The position numbers and the translations under genes were made by a program. 64,000 nucleotides of DNA. Origin: Rhabdophis nuchalis (taxonomy: Eukaryota; Chordata; Lepidosauria; Squamata; Natricidae). Shown here piece after piece: positions 23,486-34,150 of the stretch; within the stretch, counting starts at the first letter, position 1; every line of letters starts with the position of its first letter. The notes under the pieces were generated by a model that was given only the letters and a program-made list of their open reading frames with translations, was not told the origin of the DNA and ran no database searches. Location: positions 198,187,962 through 198,251,961 of the forward strand of contig CM077644.1 in assembly GCA_039707465.1 (NCBI GenBank), written 5' to 3'.

Positions 23486-23745
23486 GGTCATGAAGCTTCT
23501 TGGATGACAAGTGAAACATCTTCAAGTAAAAACAAAGAAAGTCCAGTTGTCTTTAGAAAAAGCACCTTTGAGACAATCATGACCTAGATCAGGGGTCCCC
23601 AACCTTTGCAACTTTAAGTCTGAAGGACTTCAACTCCCAGACTTCTCCAGCCAGCTTTTCTGGCTGGAGAATTCTGGGAGCTGAAGTCCTTCAGACTTAA
23701 AGTTGCAAAGGTTGGGGACCCCTGACCTAGATGACTGAGAATCAG
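23486..23745 (+). mobile_element. Penelope-like or MITE repeat arm, interrupted by a fold-back MITE
   Basis: CATGAAGCTTCTTGGATGAC, AAGTGAAACATCTTCAAG, AAGTCCAGTTGTCTTTAG and AAAGCACCTTTGAGACAATC form one arm of the repeat family also seen at 13.4 and 28.7 kb. The family end (CATGACCTAGATGACTGAGAATC) is split by the MITE at 23590-23724, which duplicated ACCTAGAT from inside it. The repeat is therefore older than the MITE. Confidence 0.55.
23582..23732. mobile_element. Fold-back hAT-like MITE, near-perfect palindrome, exact TSD
   Basis: The element is 23590-23724 with ends CAGGGGTCCCCAACC and GGTTGGGGACCCCTG, flanked by exact ACCTAGAT. The two arms are almost perfect inverted copies around AGCTTTTCTGGCT. 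Lack of decay suggests a young copy. Confidence 0.9.
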
Positions 23746-25000
23746 TCCTTTGGCAAACTCCAGTTGAGTTTCTGCTTAAGTTAGAAACAGACTATGTCAC
23801 TGACCTATCCACTTAACTCCAGTTCTTGATTCTACATATGGATTTTAGAATCTCACCTATAGATTTAAAATTTTCAGGGGGGGTGGGGGTGGAATTCTGT
23901 TTGTTTTCTGTATAGCTTGCTTATAAAGACAACTACCCTTATAGTTTTTGTTTTAACTTATGGCAATGCTTCTGCATGAGGAGCAATCTGCATAAGAGCT
24001 CATTCAGCTAATGATCATTGCATTGTTTGAGAGATTTTAAAACACAGACCACAGCTCATTAGAGCAGGCTCCTGTTAATCTTAAGCAACAGAATGGAGCA
24101 TTGATGTAGTTGATGGTATTGTACACAGAGCATTAAAGAGAACAGAAAAGAAGCATTAATATAGTTGAGTGTATTGTACATATAGCACTCAACATATGCC
24201 TTTGATGCAGCCAAGAGGAATAAAACGTATGGGTCATATAATTGTTATTTATTTGTTTCATGGCATTTTGTCTGATGCTAAATTGGATATGTTTCCAACT
24301 TAAGGTTGTTATTTTTTTAAGTATGGACCAATTCATCAATTTGCATGCTGTATTAGCTTCTTTTGTGCACCTATATTGCTATTGATCACTAGCAATTTTA
24401 ATTTGTGAAAAAATAAAGCAAGAAATTGTATATACCTTTGCTCTTTATTTTCTCTCCAGAAATAGTGTTTGTAACCACATTTCAGAAGTTGAAAAAATGG
24501 AAGAAAGTCAAGTCCAACTTACCTAGTTCTTTGAGCAATGCAAATCAGATAGTTCACGACAAATTATATTGAACATTCATAGAAATACATATAGCCCATC
24601 TTTCTACCAAAAGTTTGTTTATACATACAATAGCGTTTGTAGGGTACTCTGAACTCTTTCTATCCAGTTTAATTCCTTGTGGTATAACGAATGTAGTTTT
24701 GTCTTTAAATTCATTTGATAAAGCCAAAATGGTCAGGAAATTGGCCTTCAAAACAGGATCTACAGTATTTCTCTAATGCTGCTGTAATCACAGGCAATAA
24801 AACTTATCCAACATGTTGCATCTCTCCTAACATTTTCCCTCAGCTTCAGTATCATCTATACTTGTACAGCATGCTTGCCTTCATAAGCAAAAATAGGTTT
24901 TTTTTCTACCCTATTTTTACCTATTTTTCCTCATCTCCAGCAATGGTTCTTCTAAAGCAGGCTAGTGTACATTCTTTCCTATATCTACTTCTCTCTTTTA
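23746..25000. other. Unique DNA, no feature recognised
   Basis: No repeat family or coding signal was seen. A G run lies at 23876-23890. Confidence 0.5.
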
Positions 25001-25100
25001 TTTCAAAACTTTCCTTCTAAGCTTTATCTTTGTGTTTTATCTACTTATTTTTTCAAAACTTTCCTTCTAAGCTTTATCTTTGTGTTTTATCTACTTATCT
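25001..25100. repeat. Tandem duplication, two 50-bp units
   Basis: Units 25001-25050 and 25051-25100 both begin TTTCAAAACTTTCCTTCTAA and differ at about one base near the end (TTATTT against TTATCT). Such high identity implies a recent local duplication. Confidence 0.95.
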
Positions 25101-25138
25101 ACCTGTTTGCGATAGGAGGCATCCTATCGCAAACAGGT
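25101..25138. repeat. Perfect 17-bp palindrome
   Basis: ACCTGTTTGCGATAGGA and its exact reverse complement are separated by the four bases GGCA. It directly abuts the 50-bp duplication. Confidence 0.95.
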
Positions 25139-26534
25139 CAGGGTAAAAAAAAAAATATGTAACAAGTTTTTTCCTCTTCCTTCTCTTCCTCTTTATGCTC
25201 TTGTTAGAACTTTGGTGAGACTTTTTCTCTTTAAATGACAAAAAAAGTCCAAATTATTTTAGCAGATTAAAAAAAAAGTGGCTAAAAGTTATAGAATGAA
25301 ATTTAATAGTGTTTCCATGTCACTTCACTTAGGGAAAAGAAATCAAATATGCAAGTGTAAGATGAGGAATATGCTCAAGTAATGACCTGCTTTGATAACG
25401 GGATGTGTGAAAAAAGGCCCTAAAACTATAACTGATCAAAAGTCAATACTATGACAGGGCTGCTAAAAAGGCAAATATAATTTTAGATTGCATTAATGTA
25501 TATGTAATATTAGTCTTAACATACAGAAAGTCAGATTATGGTTAACCATTAAGAAAAATGCAGTGATAACAGCAATTTGACAATGGAATAAATTGCTGAG
25601 AGGGATGGTAAGCTTTACTGGAGATTTTCAAATGGATGCTAAATGCCATTTATCAGAGAAGCTTTAAAATAGATTCCTGCTTAAGGAAGTGATTACTCCA
25701 CGTAGGTTTATGGCGTTAGGTTCTTAAATGTTCCTTTGCTTCCTCTTATTTTAAAGCACAAATAAAAATAAGAGATAGAATTTATTTAACAGAGAGGTAA
25801 AATAAGAGGAAGTAAAGGGACATTAAAGAACATAACAAATAATAATAATATGTTTGTGTTATTGCTGTTTTTCAGTTTTAAAAATACAGCTTTGTGTACT
25901 AGATGCATTGCATGTAGCATCTTGGGATGCAGCATTTCCAGGTTCACATAACTCTTTATTGTAAGAAGTCAGAGTGCCTGATTCAAACTATTGTAATTGA
26001 TTATTGACACAGAAAATAGGTTTATACCTATTTGGAAGTAATAAAGAGAGTGATGTTAGTGTGCATACCAATTTTACAAAATACCTCTACTGTATATATA
26101 TTTAATAGCTGCAATTGTAAAGCTGTATGTTAGTGAATTAATGCACTATTGGAAAAGGAAAAGGATCGTAACCTTAACTATACATTTTATACTTAGAGAT
26201 AATGCTGTTGTCACCCATAATAAATGGTAAAATGAGAATGACAGATCTACAAATTGTTACAGCTACCCATTAGCAGAATTAACACTCGTGTATGACATAG
26301 CACTACCTTTACTCTATCACCATTTAGATCAATTCAAGAAATCAACAGATCACTTCCAGAATGTGTATAGATTTCAGAAGTTGTGGTCATAATCTAATAA
26401 AACTCTCATAGGTGCGTCAATAGTATGTGGCAATATGAACAAGCAACACAATATGTCTTAAACTGAAACATGCACACAGGTTATAGTAACCATGCAAATA
26501 TTGTGGGTTTTTTTAAGAGGCACCAGTTCACAGA

Positions 26535-26536
<2 letters not shown>
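25139..26536. other. Unique DNA, no feature recognised
   Basis: AT-rich; no repeat family or coding signal was seen. Confidence 0.5.
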
Positions 26537-26579
<43 letters not shown>

Positions 26580-27150
26580 CCACTCACACCGTATCACGAA
26601 ATCTCCAGAACTGTAAAGCCTACAAACTTGAAATGGGGCACGTATGTTCCTTTTGGCTTCTAGGTGCTCGCTTAAAAAGGATTTTTTGAAATGACCATCA
26701 GATAATTAATATTTTTAGATTATTATTAACATGTTCTGATACTAAGAAGTTAGTCACCCTCCCAACCTGAAAATAACTCTGTTCCAACTGCCACTTGGAT
26801 GTGGGCATAGCCAGAGTGTGACTCATCAGGCCTGCTAGCTGGAAGTTTGGAGAGGAGAGAAGGGGATAAGATTGGAGAAGTATCTGTGGGGCAAGGCTGA
26901 GGGAGAGAAGGGGAAAGGATAGGGGAGGATTCTGTGGGGCAAGCCTGAGGGAGAGAAGGGGATAGGATAGGAGACGTTTCTGTGGAGGAAGCCTGACAGA
27001 AAGAAGGGGATAGGAGAGGAGACGATTCTGTGGGGCAAGAGAGAGAAGGGAAGAGGCCAATCGTAACTACTCATTAATTTTCAAGCTATAAGTGTTCGTT
27101 TATCAAGCCCAATCAAATAGTTTCATAGCGGAGCATGGGTATTCAACTAA
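26537..27150 (+). mobile_element. Non-autonomous Helitron-like element with TG array and minisatellite
   Basis: A TG array (26537-26577) is followed by AAATCTCCAGAACTGTAAAG and GGATTTTTTGAAATGACCAT, shared with the element at 21.1-21.8 kb. The right end GGAGCATGGGTATTCAACTAA finishes with CTAA (27147-27150) followed by T, as expected for a Helitron CTRR terminus. A 48-bp minisatellite occupies the 3' half. No Rep/helicase frame exists. Confidence 0.6.
26860..27052. repeat. 48-bp minisatellite, about four units
   Basis: Each unit contains GGATAGGA or a variant, then TTCTGTGGGGCAAGCCTGAG and GGAGAGAAGG. Because 48 is divisible by three, the minus strand gives a false 16-residue repeat protein of the LLSYPLLSxRLAPQ type. 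Confidence 0.9.
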
Positions 27151-27401
27151 TGTTTAAATATTACTGAATGACAAACAATCCAGAAACTGAACACAATTCT
27201 GAGATTGGTAGTCATTAACTGTGTTAACTCTGGGAATGTGCATTCTATTAGTCATATGCATGACACTCATAGATCAGTTCCACAAATATCTTTCAATTTA
27301 TAGAACATTAATACTCTTTAAACTTTGCTAATATTCCATGCAACTGCTACTAAGTAACTTCCTGTTTTGCTTGCTAAAACAGATTCCTTATCACAAGCAA
27401 A

Positions 27402-27592
27402 TGTTGTTTGTAGGGGTGGGTTGTTACCGGTTGGGCCTGGTTGGGCTGAACTGGTAATAACAGCGGGGGAAGGCCCAGCCCATCTGCCTGGATGCTTCTG
27501 CACATGCGTAGAAGCATTGCACATGCACAGTGCATTCATGAGTGAGTCCAAACTGGTAGTAAAAATATTTGCAACTCACAACTGTGTCTTTT
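27402..27592. mobile_element. Non-autonomous hAT-like element
   Basis: Left end GTAGGGGTGGGTTGTTACCG and right end ACTGGTAGTAAAAATATTTG-CAACTCACAACTG are imperfect inverted termini of the CAGTGGTGGGTTTCAA type; flanks TGTTGTTT and TGTCTTTT agree at six of eight bases. The middle holds GCACATGCGTAGAAGC and related CpG-containing words. Confidence 0.55.
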
Positions 27593-28708
27593 GTTAATAA
27601 GCAAATTGTGTTTCTTGTCTTTTCCTCAATGTTTCCTTTGTATTTTATATGCTTTCACATCCATAGGTGAAGACTCACTATTTTTTTTAATGTTTTGGTT
27701 AAAGATAAAATGAAACCTTTAATGTTGTTTGTACATGATGTTTGCTTAAATATAATATTATAGGATAGCAAAAAAGCTAAAACATTTGGTCATCATTTGC
27801 ATTAATGTTATAATTCTTATCTGTGACATACAACCATTTAGCAAATGAATTCCCTTAGTGACGGGTTGTCTGGATAATGAATATCTCATGTCAGCACAAC
27901 TTTTTCCTGTGCTCCATGCTCCTATTTCATTTTCTTTATTCAAATGTTTAATGCTTATAATCTGCAACCTTCAGAGGCTACCATGAAAAATTAAGCAATT
28001 CAGTACTTTTATTCCAAAGATGTATTGAGCCACAAGACTGTTAAATGACCAACAACCCCATAACTCTCATTTCATTTCAAGCAATGGAAGAATAACCACA
28101 GGACTGGTGGAAATATATTGCAGATGGCTCTTGTAGTTATTTACTTCAGCTTCACTATTCTAGAAGGACATTCATTTACAAACAACATATATATATACAG
28201 TATTTGTAAATGTATGTATTTGTGTATTTTGTATAATATATTTGTATATTATTTGTATATTTTGCCTACTCCAACTACTATGGAATCATATAATAATGAC
28301 TAGACCCAATGAGGGGGAAATAGCTTTCTGATTTTAGTACAGGATGAAGCACTTAAGACCACATTGCAAATGCTTGATGGACCATGAAACAGGAATTTCA
28401 AAATAAAATTAAGTGTAGCAAAGCCTCTGAATCTGAAAAAATATGAAATTAACAGAAGGCAATGGGCAGTCCTGGATGTTTGATTCAATTAATAAACTAC
28501 AACTACCAAGAAGCCACTATCAGAAGAACTTATGAAGATGTATAGTGTTTTAGAATTAGAAAAAGTTTGCAACAAGGCTGTATAGTGTCCTCATTTCTGT
28601 TAAATTTACAAACAGGGCAGTTTTTTCCATCTTAACTTACAGTATGTGAATTAAACCTGGAATAAAAATTGAGAGCAGAAATACTAGCAATTTTAGATAT
28701 GCAACAAA
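27593..28708. other. Unique DNA, no feature recognised
   Basis: No repeat family or coding signal was seen. Confidence 0.5.
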
Positions 28709-28946
28709 TACCATTCCAGTGTCCCAAAGGCTCTTTTTCAAAAGGGGACTGGACCTTCTGATTTTTCTTTGAAGACAATTTGCTTCTTATCCAATAAACT
28801 TCTTCAGCTCTGAAGCCAAAGAAGCTTCTTGGATAAGAAACGAAACAGCTTCAAAGAAAATAGAGAAAATCCAATTGCCTCTTGAAAAAACCCTTTGGGA
28901 CAACCATGACCTGAACCACTGAGAATATTCATAGCTACCATTCCAG
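28709..28946. mobile_element. Palindromic Penelope-like or MITE element with 11-bp TSD
   Basis: The element 28720-28935 lies between exact TACCATTCCAG copies at 28709-28719 and 28936-28946. It consists of two inverted arms: the left begins TGTCCCAAAGGCTCTTTTTC and the right ends AAAAAACCCTTTGGGACA, with further inverted words TCTTTGAAGACAATTTGCTT against GAAACGAAACAGCTTCAAAG. The right arm holds GGATAAGAAACGAAAC, a decayed hammerhead-like string. Target duplications longer than 8 bp argue against hAT and would suit a Penelope-like or LINE-driven insertion. Confidence 0.55.
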
Positions 28947-30549
28947 CAGGTGTGGGTTTCAAGGGGTACGCCCTGGTATGCGCATACTTGTTTGTCAAAT
29001 TTAGTGTGTGTTCCCATACCCTTTCTTGTGGAGACCGCATACCAGAACACTCCCTCCCATTGCCTGCCCCCTTGCTCATTCCCCATACCCACCCAGTCAC
29101 CGCTCGCTTGCCCCACCTGTCCACACCAGGCTTGCCCCGCCAACAGCTGCCTCGTTACCAATAGGAGGTGGGAAGTCCATGCAGAGGGAGGAAAATGCAT
29201 GCATTTCCCACACCCTCGATTGGAAACAAGACGGCTGTCAGAGAGAAGAGCTACAAGGAACAGGTGGTAAGGATTCGGCTGTTGCACAAGCCCATGGGCA
29301 TGCACTCCTCTCTTCTCTCTGACAGCCGCCTGCTTAAAAAGCCATCCCCCAAGACATTTTTCCCTGGGGGGGGGGTTCCACAAAACATCCCAAGACCGAT
29401 GCCACCACATCTGCACTCTTTGGGGACAGGTCCTCTTCAGAAAGACAAGGCCCCGCTGGTCCCTCTCATGTTCCTCATCTTCTGGCTGCAGCCCCACACC
29501 ATGAAAAACTTAGGCATGCACACACCCCGCACAATTACAGCCAAAGCCCTTCTCTTAACAATGAGTCCAGAGCACATTCCTTATCTTCCCCGATGGGCTC
29601 TGGAGTCATCACCAGCTGTACAGAGCCTTGCCGTGGCTCCATGCCATGGAAAACATAGGCATATGTGCACACCCCATACAATTACAGGCTTGGAGACTTC
29701 ATAATGGTGGGAACTTGTTCTCACTCACCTGGGATTCTGCAGAAGCTTCCCTCCGGAGCCCTCCGGAGACCTCCAAGGAAGGAAGGACTTGTTGTGAGAG
29801 GGGCTTTGGTCCTGCTCAGGGCTGTAATTGTGCAGGGTGTGTGTGCACCTATGTTTTCCACGGCATGGGGCCGTGGCCGGAAGATGAGGAATGCGAGGGT
29901 GACCAGTGGAGCCTTGTCCTTATGAAGATGACCTGTCCCTGAAGAGGGCAGATGTGGTGGCATCAGTCTTGGGATGTTCTGCGGAGCCCCCCAGGAAAAA
30001 ACGGCGCTGCCAAGTACTTTTAACCATATATTTTGGTCCTATGACTGCAGAATGTTGCCATAAATGCAAGCCAGTTGTTGAATGTTTCAAATGTGATTGG
30101 AACACTCAAAAAGGTAGGGAGGGAGAAAGGGACAGATAGACAGAGAGAGACACAGAGTGAGAGAGTGATTAAGTGAGTGAGTGATGAGAGACAGACAGAC
30201 TGACAGACAATCACAGAGTGACAGAGAGAGAGGAAGGGAGGGGAGAGACAGAAACAGAGAGGGAGAGAGACAGAGACAGACAGACAGAGAGAGACACAGA
30301 GAGAGAGTGAGAGAGTGAGAGACAGACAGACAGACACAGAGTGACATAGATGGGAGACATAGGAGAGAAAGAGACAGACAGATACACAGAGAGAATGACA
30401 GAGAGAGACAGAGAGGGAGGGAGGGAGAGACAAAGAGCCACAGAGAGAGAGAGAGACAGAGAGAGAGAGAATGAGAGAGAGAAAGAGAAAGAAAGGAAAA
30501 AAGAAAAAAGAAAGAAAAGAAAGAAAAAGAAAGTGGGAGGGAGAGATGA

Positions 30550-30597
<48 letters not shown>

Positions 30598-30766
30598 GAA
30601 TTTATGACCACAATTGAGCCCAATTGAGCATCGTTAAGTGAGTTTCACCACATTTTCCATGTTGGCCACGCCCACCAGCCACATGATAGCCGAGCCACTC
30701 CCATAAAACAGGCCACACCTAAAGAATAGGTTCTAATAATATTTGAAACCCATCACTGCATTCCAG
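28939..30766. mobile_element. 1.8-kb non-autonomous hAT-like element with exact TSD
   Basis: The element 28947-30758 is flanked by exact CATTCCAG. Termini are CAGGTGTGGGTTTCAA and TTTGAAACCCATCACTG, inverted with few mismatches. Inside, 29348-29570 and 29797-30012 form large inverted arms, and 29612-29690 directly repeats part of the first arm. A GA-rich array fills 30110-30600. No transposase frame with motifs exists; the 236-codon minus frame at 28787-29497 and the 178-codon plus frame at 29168-29704 cover the inverted arms and have no recognisable domain. The unit must have been moved by a transposase supplied elsewhere. Confidence 0.8.
30110..30600. repeat. GA-rich and AAAG simple-repeat array
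   Basis: Almost 500 bp of GAGA, GACA and GAGT units ending in about 14 AAAG units. It produces spurious Ser/Leu-rich minus frames and Arg/Glu/Lys-rich plus frames. Confidence 0.95.
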
Positions 30767-31000
30767 TGACAGAAAATGAAGAGGATATGAAAACAAAGGA
30801 AGAAAGTGAAAAGGCTAGATTGCAAATAATTAAGAAAACTAAAGTAACAGCAGCTGAAAATTATGATATCAAGATAATAATTGAGAATGAACAAACTGAT
30901 TCAGTTGGGTTTTATTTTCCTGGGTTCCAAACTTGACTGAATGGGAGTTACTGAATCCCAAATTAAATGTAAGATAGCTATAGCTACTATGGAGAAGAGC

Positions 31001-31128
31001 TATTAAAACAGGGCTGTCAAATTCCTGGCCCATAGGTTGGCCATGCCCAGTTTAATGAAGGGAGAAAAATTCCGATGCATCACATGATGATGCTGTGACA
31101 ATGTGCATTTGACACCCCTGTATTAAAA
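31001..31128. mobile_element. hAT-like MITE (CAGGGGTGTCAAA family) with exact TSD
   Basis: The 112-bp element 31009-31120 begins CAGGGCTGTCAAATTCC, ends TTTGACACCCCTG and is flanked by exact TATTAAAA. It is the best-preserved short member of the family in this window. Confidence 0.9.
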
Positions 31129-31862
31129 GAAACAGGAAATGCTAAGTGTTTTTCCTATAAATATTGTTAAATCATGAATTTGGAGATGTCTACTGTACAT
31201 AACTTGATTCAAAACATTATGACTGAGATTTTAAACTTCATCAAGTCAAAAGTATCACCAGAATCTAACATTACCATGTTAAGGTTGTTTTATTTTGTTT
31301 GTGACATGCCATCAATTTCCTTAGAAAAATCAGTTAGGCTATGAATGTTGTACTAGAAAACAAGACTGCCAAAATACCTGTTGGATAGCTGCCATAAACA
31401 CTTGATAATGGTTTAAAACTATAAAACATAAATTAAAGTTGTAAGATATAAGGCAGAATGGAGAAAGCGAACCCATAAAGTCTTTGAAAATTAGGTGTAA
31501 TTGAATAGATAAAGGCAGACATCATTTTTGAAATAGCTCTAATCTGGAATGCTTATTGTGCAATTCTATTAAACTCTGTGCCAAAGAAGCCTATCAGCTG
31601 ACATCGAATGATAGATTCCCCTTGAATGTTTTCATGCAAAACACATTGTCCAAAAATGAGCAAGGTGAATCCTGTCTAGCTACCTGCTGAAATTTGCATC
31701 CTCCCAAATTCAGACCCACATTAAAAAGAATGATTCGTTAATATTTTGCTACCAATGATTGACATTTGATGGGAACAAAAATGAAGGCATATGAATCCAC
31801 AAATCATGACAACTGTCTAGACTTGTTACTGGAACAGAGTAGTTCCATACTTAACAACAAAG
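31129..31862. other. Unique DNA, no feature recognised
   Basis: No repeat family or coding signal was seen. Confidence 0.5.
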
Positions 31863-32245
31863 TATGCTGATATAAAAGGACGTGCTGGCTCAGTGGCTAA
31901 GATGCTGAGCTTGTAATTCAGAAGGTCGGCAGTTCAGTGGTTCAAATCCCTACTGCCATATAACGGAGTGAACTTCTGTTAATTTGTCCCAGTTTATGCC
32001 AGCCTAACTGTTTGAAAGCATGCAAAAATGCAAGTAGAAAATAGGGACCATCTTTGGTGGGAAGGTAACAGTGTTTGGTGCATCTTTGGTGTTTAGTCAT
32101 GCCGGCCACATGACCATGGAGATGTCTTTGGACAACAATGGCTCTTCTGCTTTGAAATGGAAATGAGCACTGCCCCTAAGAGTTAGAAATAACTAGCACA
32201 TATGTGCGAGGGGAACCTTTACCTTTACCTTTTTATGCTGATGTA
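31863..32245 (+). mobile_element. Sauria-type SINE, near full length
   Basis: A tRNA-like head with A box and B box is followed by a body containing AACGGAGTGAACTTCTGTTA, GGGAAGGTAACAG and GGCCACATGACCATGGAGAT, and a BovB-like tail ending GGGGAACCTTTACCTTTACC. Flanks TATGCTGATATA (31863) and TATGCTGATGTA (32234) are 12-bp target repeats differing at one base. SINEs of this kind are transcribed by RNA polymerase III and moved by BovB machinery that recognises the shared tail. Confidence 0.9.
31886..31949 (+). promoter_or_regulatory. Internal Pol III promoter of the SINE
   Basis: The A box TGGCTCAGTGGC (31886-31897) and B box GGTTCAAATCC (31939-31949) fit the tRNA consensus closely, with about 40 bp between them. 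Confidence 0.75.
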
Positions 32246-32720
32246 CCTTTCTGCTGCAGATTATTGAAAAGAAATTTAACTTCTCCATATGAGGAGACTT
32301 CATAGTAGCTGTTGATGATGAATACATTTTCAGTATTCATGATTACCATTATCATTCAGATAAATCTATCAAACTAGGCTGGAATCTTTGGGCTTCTAAT
32401 TGAGCCTAACATCTCAGTTTGGTTCAGTTGGACTTAGTAATTTGGCTATCTATGATTGGTCTTGTTTGTTTGTTTAAAAGATTTATTTATAGATTGCTGT
32501 TAGCCAGGAGACAATCATGAATTATACTGATAGAAGAAATGGCAACATTGATTGAATACTTTACATATTGACATTCATTGAAAATATAGCTATCTGAGCA
32601 AGAAGCAGGTCCACAAATATTATCTAGTAGATTTTGTTATATATTTCCTTCCTTCTAACAAATCAGATGACTAGGAATTCTGGAGGAACTAGGCTCTTTA
32701 AACTGTTTTTTAAAGATATC
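32246..32720. other. Unique DNA, no feature recognised
   Basis: No repeat family or coding signal was seen. Confidence 0.5.
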
Positions 32721-32869
32721 ACCTATATCAGTGGGGTCAAACTTGTATCGTCATGAAGGCATCACCTGATGTATTGGAACTCCCCCCCCCATTCACTAAA
32801 CTGGGAATGGGCATGGCCAATGCGTGATGCATCCAGCTCATGGGTTGTGAGTTTGAACCTGACCTACGT
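32721..32869. mobile_element. hAT-like MITE (CAGGGGTGTCAAA family), decayed
   Basis: The element is about 32729-32861, beginning CAGTGGGGTCAAACTTG and ending TGTGAGTTTGAACCTG. Flanks ACCTATAT and ACCTACGT share the first five bases. A C run and TTCACTAAACTGGGAATGGG lie inside, matching relatives. Confidence 0.65.
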
Positions 32870-33722
32870 ATATCATTCCTAGCTCTGTTTCAGGAGTCTC
32901 ATTTTTTGATGGTGCTAATTAGAAATCAAAGGCTACCTATTGCCTCTTATTTGAGTGGACTCTCCATTCAAAGGTATTCATTAGTTTGCAACCATTACTG
33001 GTATGGATTTTTTTTGTTTGAATCAAAGAAAAGAGGAGAAAAGAATAATGACTTTGAAAATGTTTGAGAAGATGACCTTACTGCAAAAGTAGAAAATGTT
33101 ATTTTAGTAGCATAATTATTTTGAACTGATGAAATTATGGACAAGTAGAAGGGTATTTCCATATTCAAAACCAGAATATGTCTTAGGAATATTTGCTGCC
33201 AGTGTCCAGGGCCCTCCTGTATTGTTCATTGATGTTGTAGTACACTGGTGTTACTAGAAGGTAGACTATTGAAATAGAATGCATATGTTCATTTTGATGG
33301 TTTTTGCTATTTTTATCTAATGCAATTTTAAATATGTTCTTTTTAGAAGACATGATTTAGGTTCATGCACCAGCCAAGTTCTATATCTGCTGTGGTTGAT
33401 GAAAAAGACCTTGAAAAGAATGATAGGTGTCAAGTAATGTGAAAGCCAAGCAAGCTATTTTAATAAGGTGAGTCAGTGGTAACAGCTGGCTCAGGGTCCA
33501 TATTTCTAGTCCATTTGGCAAACTGTATTATTCTAATGGCTGATTTTATAAATTTGAGTGTCAGCCAGCAGTATGGTTTAAATTCACATTGCCAGCCCCT
33601 CCATTTCTAGATAGCAATGGGGTTTTTGTTTAGTTTTTTAATAGTCATGACCTTGCTTACTGTTATCCGACAGTTTGTGGTAAAGTTTTTCTTGGTAATA
33701 AAAATTGCAAATATTAAAATAT
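32870..33722. other. Unique DNA, no feature recognised
   Basis: No repeat family or coding signal was seen. Confidence 0.5.
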
Positions 33723-34150
33723 AGAACATAGAATAATAGAGTTGGAAGGGACCTTGGAGGTCTTCCAATCCAACCCCCTACTCAAGCAGAAGACCCTATT
33801 ATTTCAGACAAATAATTGTCCAGTCTCTTTTTGAAAGCTTCCAGTAATGGAGCACTCACAACTTCTGAAGGCAAGTTATTCCATTGGTTGATTGCTCTCA
33901 CCATTAAGAAATTTCCCCTTAGTTCTAGGTTGCTTCTCTCCTTGATTAGTTCCCAACCATTGTTTTCTGTCTTGCTTTTTGGTACTTTAGAGAATAGCTT
34001 GACTCTGTCTTCTTTGTGGCCACCACTGGGATCATGTCACCTCCTAGTCCTTCTTTTCATTAGACTAGACATACACAGGTCCTATGACTGTTCTTTATAT
34101 TTTTTAGCCTTCAGTTCCCTAATCATTTTTGTTGCTCTTATATTTATTTG
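33723..34150 (-). mobile_element. CR1 LINE fragment, older copy
   Basis: The minus strand carries the same 3' end as the 16.3 kb CR1 (plus-strand AGAGTTGGAAGGGACCTTGG, TCCAATCCAACCCCCTA) and part of the C-terminal reverse-transcriptase region, but stops and frameshifts prevent a long frame on that strand. It ends near 34150, where CR1 similarity is lost. Confidence 0.85.

Noticed and set aside
24715..25162. Hydrophobic 101- and 65-codon frames
   Set aside because: They are T-rich translations, and one crosses the tandem duplication and palindrome; no family resemblance.
26698..27074. 16-residue repeat protein on the minus strand
   Set aside because: The period is the 48-bp minisatellite; there is no start context, signal or relative.
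28787..29704. 236-codon minus-strand and 178-codon plus-strand open frames
   Set aside because: Both lie largely in the GC-rich inverted arms of the hAT-like element, overlap on opposite strands and show no domain. Composition explains them.
30020..30623. Ser/Leu/Cys-rich minus frames of up to 178 codons
   Set aside because: They translate the GA-rich simple-repeat array in the hAT-like element.
31886..31949. A genuine tRNA gene
   Set aside because: The A and B boxes belong to a SINE head with SINE body and tail and flanking target repeats; no cloverleaf acceptor stem closes.
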